DNA of 64,000 nt from Sphingosinicella sp942492965 (lineage in GTDB: Bacteria; Pseudomonadota; Alphaproteobacteria; Sphingomonadales; Sphingomonadaceae): NCBI GenBank assembly GCA_942492965.1, contig OW818656.1:3038001-3102000 (forward strand), written 5' to 3'. Shown here one piece after another: positions 60,127 through 64,000 of this stretch; position 1 is the first letter of the stretch; the number at the start of each line of letters is the position of its first letter. The notes beneath the pieces are model-generated. The model was not told where the DNA came from. It saw only the letters and a list, made by a program, of their open reading frames with translations, and did not search any database. Both the position numbers and the translations under genes were made by a program.

Positions 60127-61239
60127 ATGACCAGGGCGTCCGCTCCAATCACACCGACATCGGCCCTGGCTGCGGCCTCGCCTGCGATCCGCGTGCTTCT
60201 CGTAGACGATTCCGGTGTCAGCCGCGCGCTGATGGCGCAGTGGCTCCACGACGATCCCGGCATCCGGGTGGTCGCGACCGCAGCGAACGGCGCCGACGCC
60301 ATCGCCGTGGCGAAGGCGCATCCGGTCGACGTGATCGTGCTCGATGTCGAAATGCCCGGCATGGACGGGATCGCCGCACTTCCAAGGCTCGTGGAAGCCG
60401 CGCCCGGTGCCCGCATCCTGATGGCCTCCACGCTGACGACGCGCGGCGCGCGCGTGACGTTCGAGGCGCTGAACCTCGGCGCGACCGATGCGATCGCGAA
60501 GCCGCGCAGCGGGTGGGCGACCGCCGCCGGACCCGAATTCCGCGACGAGTTCGTGCGCAAGGTGCGGGCGCTCGGCGAGATCGAGCGCCCGCAGGCGAGG
60601 CCGCGCCGCGTGCCCGTAAGCGCACCGGCGCCCTACACGCGGGCGGAGCCTTCGCGCGCCGTTCCGCGGGTCATCGCCATCGGCGCCTCGACGGGCGGTC
60701 CCAATGCGCTGTTCGAGCTGATCGAGCAGCTCCCCAAGCCCGTGCGCGTGCCCATCATCGTGACGCAGCACATGCCGCCGACCTTCACCGCGATCCTTGC
60801 CGAGCACATGGCGCGGCGCGGCGGCGTGCAGGCGTTCGAGGCGGTGGACCGGATGCCCGTGCAGCCGGGCGTCGTCTACGTGGCGCCGGGCGGGCGGCAC
60901 ATGGAGGTGGTGCGCGTGGGCGGCGTCGTGCGGCTGCGCCTGACGGACGCTCTCCCTGAGAATTTCTGCCGCCCCTCGGTCAATCCGATGCTGCGCACGG
61001 CGGCAAATGTTTGGGGTGCCGCGACGCTCGGCGTGATGCTGACCGGCATGGGATCGGACGGACTCGACGGCGCGCGCGCGGTGGTTGCTGCGGGCGGCAC
61101 GATGCTCGCGCAGGATCAGGCGAGTTCGGTCGTCTGGGGAATGCCGGGCGCGGTGGTGAAGGCGGGCCTTGCCGCCGAAATGCTGCCTGTGAGCGGGCTC
61201 GCCTCGGCGATCGGCTGCCTTCTGGACGCGGGGCGATGA
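60127..61239 (+). CDS. cheB: Chemotaxis methylesterase CheB
   Basis: A 370-residue two-domain enzyme that removes methyl groups from chemoreceptors. The receiver (about 15-140) has VLLVDDSGVSRALMAQW and IVLDVEMPGMDGIAALP. The methylesterase domain (about 175-365) has the catalytic Ser in IGASTGGPNALFELI, His in VTQHMPPTFT and Asp in LTGMGSDGLDGA. It overlaps cheR by ATGA. Confidence 0.95.
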   Translation: MTRASAPITPTSALAAASPAIRVLLVDDSGVSRALMAQWLHDDPGIRVVATAANGADAIAVAKAHPVDVIVLDVEMPGMDGIAALPRLVEAAPGARILMASTLTTRGARVTFEALNLGATDAIAKPRSGWATAAGPEFRDEFVRKVRALGEIERPQARPRRVPVSAPAPYTRAEPSRAVPRVIAIGASTGGPNALFELIEQLPKPVRVPIIVTQHMPPTFTAILAEHMARRGGVQAFEAVDRMPVQPGVVYVAPGGRHMEVVRVGGVVRLRLTDALPENFCRPSVNPMLRTAANVWGAATLGVMLTGMGSDGLDGARAVVAAGGTMLAQDQASSVVWGMPGAVVKAGLAAEMLPVSGLASAIGCLLDAGR

Positions 61240-62087
61240 CGGCGCCCGACCCCGGCTTCGACTGTCTCTCCTCGCTGCTTCGCACCCGTGCGGGCATCGA
61301 GCTGGCGCGGACAAAGACCTATCTCGTCGAATCGCGGCTGGGTCCGCTGGCGCGCGCGCACGGCTTCGTGACCGTCTCCGCGTTCCTGCAAAGCCTTGCC
61401 CGGGGCGGCATCGGGGAAGCGCTGGCGACCGATCTCGTCGAGGCGATGCTGAACAACGAGACGTTCTTCTTCCGCGACATCCAGCCGTTCGATATGCTGA
61501 AAGACCGCATCCTGCCGCAGCTGCGCGCCGCGCGGGCGACTTCGCGCCGCATCCGCATCTGGAGCGCGGCGGCATCGACGGGGCAGGAAGCCTACTCGCT
61601 GGCGATGCTGTTCGCCGAGGACCGTGAAAGCTGGGAGGGCTGGACGATCGACATCGTCGGCACCGATATCTCCCGCCGCGCGATCACGCGGGCGCGAAGC
61701 GGGCTCTATTCGCAGTTCGAGGTGCAGCGCGGCCTTAGCATCCACCGCCTGATGGCGCACTTCGAGAAGACCGGCGAACACTGGGCGCTGAACCCGGAGA
61801 TCCGCGCCAGGGTGCGCTTCCAGCCGCTCAACCTGCTCGGCCCCTGGACGCTGGGTGCGCCGTTCGACATCATCCTTTGCCGCAACGTGCTCATGTACCT
61901 CGCGCACGCCTGCAAGCAGGATGTTCTCGCGCGCATCCACCGCCAGCTGAGCCCCGACGGGCGACTTGTGCTGGGCGCGGCCGAAACCGTGCTCGGCGTG
62001 AGCGACGCGTTCGTGCCGGATTGGCAGAACCGGGGGCTCTACCAGCCCGCGGGCCTTCAGCCGCCGGCTTTCGCACGCGCAGTCTGA
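61236..62087 (+). CDS. cheR: Chemoreceptor methyltransferase CheR
   Basis: A 283-residue SAM-dependent glutamate methyltransferase. The N-terminal helical domain contains GIELARTKTYLVESRLGPLA and NNETFFFRDIQPFD; the SAM fold has IRIWSAAASTGQEAYSLAML and IVGTDISRRAITRARSG, then FDIILCRNVLMYL. The start at 61236 overlaps the cheB stop. It ends the chemotaxis operon. No CheD or CheZ gene follows. Confidence 0.95.
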   Translation: MTAPDPGFDCLSSLLRTRAGIELARTKTYLVESRLGPLARAHGFVTVSAFLQSLARGGIGEALATDLVEAMLNNETFFFRDIQPFDMLKDRILPQLRAARATSRRIRIWSAAASTGQEAYSLAMLFAEDRESWEGWTIDIVGTDISRRAITRARSGLYSQFEVQRGLSIHRLMAHFEKTGEHWALNPEIRARVRFQPLNLLGPWTLGAPFDIILCRNVLMYLAHACKQDVLARIHRQLSPDGRLVLGAAETVLGVSDAFVPDWQNRGLYQPAGLQPPAFARAV

Positions 62088-62129
62088 TCGCGGTTCCATC
62101 CGGCGCCGACAGCGTCTAGACAGCGGCGC

Positions 62130-62837
62130 ATGTCGATCTGGGGCAAGATTCTGGGCACCGCTGTCGGTCTCGCCATCGGTGGCCCGTTGGGCGCGCTTGC
62201 GGGTCTTGCGGCTGGGCACGCGATCGACGTGGGTGCAGCGCGGCTCGGGCGCGGCGAGCGCGCGCAGGTCGCCTTCACGATCGCGGCGATTGCGCTGTCC
62301 GCCAAGATGGCACGCGCCGACGGCTATGCCTCCGCGGACGAGTTTGCCGTGTTCGAGCGGTTGTTCCAGGTAGAATCGGCGGAGCGCGCCAATGCGGAAC
62401 GCTTCTACAACCTTGCCAAGCGATCGACCGAGGGCTTTGAAAGCTATGCCCGGCAGGTGCGGAGCATCATCGGTACGGGGTCGCCCGTGCTGGAGGATCT
62501 GGTCGAGGCGCTGCTGATGATCGCGGTCGCCGACGGGGTGACGCGCGAGGAGCTTGAATACGTCGACCGCGTGCGCCGTGAGTTCGCCATCACCGATGCC
62601 GATTTCGCGCGGATCAAGACGCGCTATGTGGCGCCGGACCCGGATGACCCCTATGTCGTGCTCGGCGTCGCGCCGGGCGCGGACCGGGAGACGGTGCGGC
62701 GCGCCTACCTTGCGCTCGTGAAGCGGCACCACCCGGACCGCCACTACGCGGAAGGGACACCCGCCGAGTTCATCCGCGTCGCCGACCTGCGCATGGCCGA
62801 AATCAACGCGGCGTACCGCACGATCATGTCGTCATGA
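62130..62837 (+). CDS. TerB/DnaJ-domain protein (DjlA-like)
   Basis: A 235-residue co-chaperone-like protein. A short glycine-rich hydrophobic N-terminus (about 5-30, GTAVGLAIGGPLGALAGLAA) may anchor it in the inner membrane. The middle is a TerB-like helical domain (about 45-150, KMARADGYASADEFAVFERL). The last 65 residues are a J domain with the HPD motif in LVKRHHPDRHYAEG. The order matches DjlA, a membrane J protein that activates DnaK. It lies 42 bp after cheR and its stop overlaps the EamA start. Confidence 0.9.
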   Translation: MSIWGKILGTAVGLAIGGPLGALAGLAAGHAIDVGAARLGRGERAQVAFTIAAIALSAKMARADGYASADEFAVFERLFQVESAERANAERFYNLAKRSTEGFESYARQVRSIIGTGSPVLEDLVEALLMIAVADGVTREELEYVDRVRREFAITDADFARIKTRYVAPDPDDPYVVLGVAPGADRETVRRAYLALVKRHHPDRHYAEGTPAEFIRVADLRMAEINAAYRTIMSS

Positions 62838-63736
62838 AGCCCGCGCACCTCGCCTTCATCCTGTTCATCGACCTCCTCTGGGCGATGAACGTCGTCGCGG
62901 TGAAGGAGATCATCGATGCGCTCGGCCCGATGACGGGCGTGTTCCTGCGCTACGTGATCGTCCTGCTGGTGACGCTGCCGTGGCTTCGCCTCGTGGAGGG
63001 CCGGATGCGCGACATCGTGATCGCGGGGATCGTGTCGGGCGCGATCTTCATGGGGCTCGGCGGCCTCAGCTTCGCGCTCACCGAAAACGTCGCGGCACTC
63101 TCGATCGCGGGGCAGCTCGGCGTGCCGTTCAGCCTGATCCTTGCGGTGATCTTCCTCGGCGAGACGATCCGATGGATCCGCATCGTCGGCACTGCGGCCT
63201 CGTTCGTCGGTATCGTCATCATGGGTTTCGACCCGGCGATATGGGACGAGCGGCTCGGCGTGAGCCTCACCATCCTCGCGTCGTTCATGTGGGCGGTGGG
63301 CTCGATGTTGTTCCGCCGCCTGCAGGGCGTGAACCCGCTCACCATCCACGCATGGCTGGCGTTCGTGAGCGTGCCGCTGCTGCTCGCCGCCGCGCTATGG
63401 TTCGAGCCCGGCGGGATCGCCCGCGCCGCTGGAGCGGACGTGCACGTCTGGGGCTGGCTGATCTATGCGGCGGTCGGCTCGTCGATCGTCGGCCATGTCG
63501 GGATGAGCTGGTTGCTGCAGCGCTATCCGGTGACGACGGTGGCGCCGCTCACCTTGCCGACACCGCTGATCTCGGTGATCATCGCGATCATGGTGTATGA
63601 CACGCCGATCAGTTTCGAGTTCGTGGTCGGGGCACTCATCACCTTCGTCGGCGTCGCGGTCGTGACGTGGCGGAGCGCGACGCAGAAGGCCGATGAGGGG
63701 CTGGTGAAAGAATGGACGCGCGAGGTGAAGCGATGA
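62834..63736 (+). CDS. EamA/DMT-family permease
   Basis: A 300-residue inner-membrane protein with ten hydrophobic helices and two EamA repeats (FILFIDLLWAMNVVAVKEII and the second from about residue 150, ILASFMWAVGSMLFRRLQGV). Such transporters export amino acids, nucleobases or other metabolites; the substrate is unknown. ATGA overlaps on both sides join it to the DjlA-like and amidase genes. Confidence 0.9.
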   Translation: MKPAHLAFILFIDLLWAMNVVAVKEIIDALGPMTGVFLRYVIVLLVTLPWLRLVEGRMRDIVIAGIVSGAIFMGLGGLSFALTENVAALSIAGQLGVPFSLILAVIFLGETIRWIRIVGTAASFVGIVIMGFDPAIWDERLGVSLTILASFMWAVGSMLFRRLQGVNPLTIHAWLAFVSVPLLLAAALWFEPGGIARAAGADVHVWGWLIYAAVGSSIVGHVGMSWLLQRYPVTTVAPLTLPTPLISVIIAIMVYDTPISFEFVVGALITFVGVAVVTWRSATQKADEGLVKEWTREVKR

Positions 63737-64000
63737 TCGACTGCCCTTCACCCAACCATGACGCGCGGACGCTGCCGGTTTCGATGGCGGTGCTGCACTA
63801 TACGGGGATGCAGTCCGCGACGGCGGCGCTGCAGCGGCTCACGGACGCGGAGGCGAAGGTTTCGGCGCACTACATGATCGCGGAGGACGGCAACGTGCTG
63901 CGGCTGGTCGACGAGGACCGGCGCGCCTGGCACGCGGGCAAATCGTTCTGGCGCGGGATTACCGACGTGAACTCGGCGAGCGTCGGCATCGAGATCGTCA
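63733..64000 (+). CDS. N-acetylmuramoyl-L-alanine amidase (Amidase_2/AmiD-like), 3' end beyond window
   Basis: The first 89 residues of an amidase_2-type enzyme. Zinc-site features are MAVLHYTGMQSATAAL with the first His, VSAHYMIAEDGNVLRLVDED, and AWHAGKSFWRGITDVNSASV followed by GIEIV. Enzymes of this family cut the bond between muramic acid and L-Ala in peptidoglycan fragments. No signal peptide is seen, so a cytoplasmic AmpD-like recycling role is possible; AmiD is the exported form. The gene overlaps the EamA stop and continues past the window edge. Confidence 0.9.
   Translation, partial: MIDCPSPNHDARTLPVSMAVLHYTGMQSATAALQRLTDAEAKVSAHYMIAEDGNVLRLVDEDRRAWHAGKSFWRGITDVNSASVGIEIV

Overview
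The window is high-GC bacterial chromosome that reads as an alphaproteobacterium, most probably of the Sphingomonadales. The evidence is the cell-cycle regulators CtrA and ChpT with clustered GANTC sites upstream of ctrA, an RpoH-type heat-shock sigma factor, a UrcA-family protein, five large TonB-dependent receptors and several Tat-exported hydrolases. No rRNA or tRNA gene, CRISPR array or integrase was seen. The assignment is inferred from gene content, not from a marker-gene search.

Positions 1-22550 form a nutrient-scavenging region. It starts with the 3' part of a MalT-like LuxR regulator. A TonB-dependent receptor, a HyuA-type ATP-dependent hydantoinase/oxoprolinase and its DUF917 partner follow. 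Next come a second receptor facing a run of secreted peptidases (M14, an M20 homologue and a Tat-exported M19 homologue), a third receptor, a secreted fusion of cyanophycinase to isoaspartyl dipeptidase, and a secreted amidohydrolase. Together they could take an unusual peptide, such as an isoaspartyl, cyanophycin-like or lactam-containing one, across the outer membrane and cut it stepwise to amino acids. An eroded copy of the M19 gene marks the right edge.

Positions 22551-25214 are more AT-rich and hold one KAP-family P-loop NTPase, probably acquired horizontally. Positions 25215-32976 are accessory: a cytochrome P450, an Lrp regulator with a divergent ACT-like small protein, a SnoaL/TetR pair, an amino-acid permease coupled to a stand-alone RAM domain, a secreted PEP-CTERM protein, a small hypothetical protein and a UrcA protein. 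Two sets of 11-bp-spaced repeats resembling Pho boxes lie in the last stretch.

Positions 33031-45675 hold a fourth receptor, ctrA with its control region, a FliJ-like protein, a homocysteine S-methyltransferase divergent from a TetR regulator, a receptor/PhoD-phosphatase operon, and the rubrerythrin / Fe-S oxidoreductase / DUF3501 set.

Positions 45682-51710 hold an amidohydrolase, an MFS transporter, a Rieske oxygenase and a phytoene-desaturase-like FAD enzyme. The MFS and Rieske genes share an upstream box, and the segment is flanked by two copies of a long inverted repeat. Positions 51716-64000 are core-like: mtgA, an L,D-transpeptidase, rpoH, rluD, a JAMM peptidase, a cold-shock protein, chpT, the chemotaxis operon cheA-cheW-cheY-cheB-cheR, a TerB/DnaJ protein, an EamA permease and the start of an N-acetylmuramoyl-L-alanine amidase.
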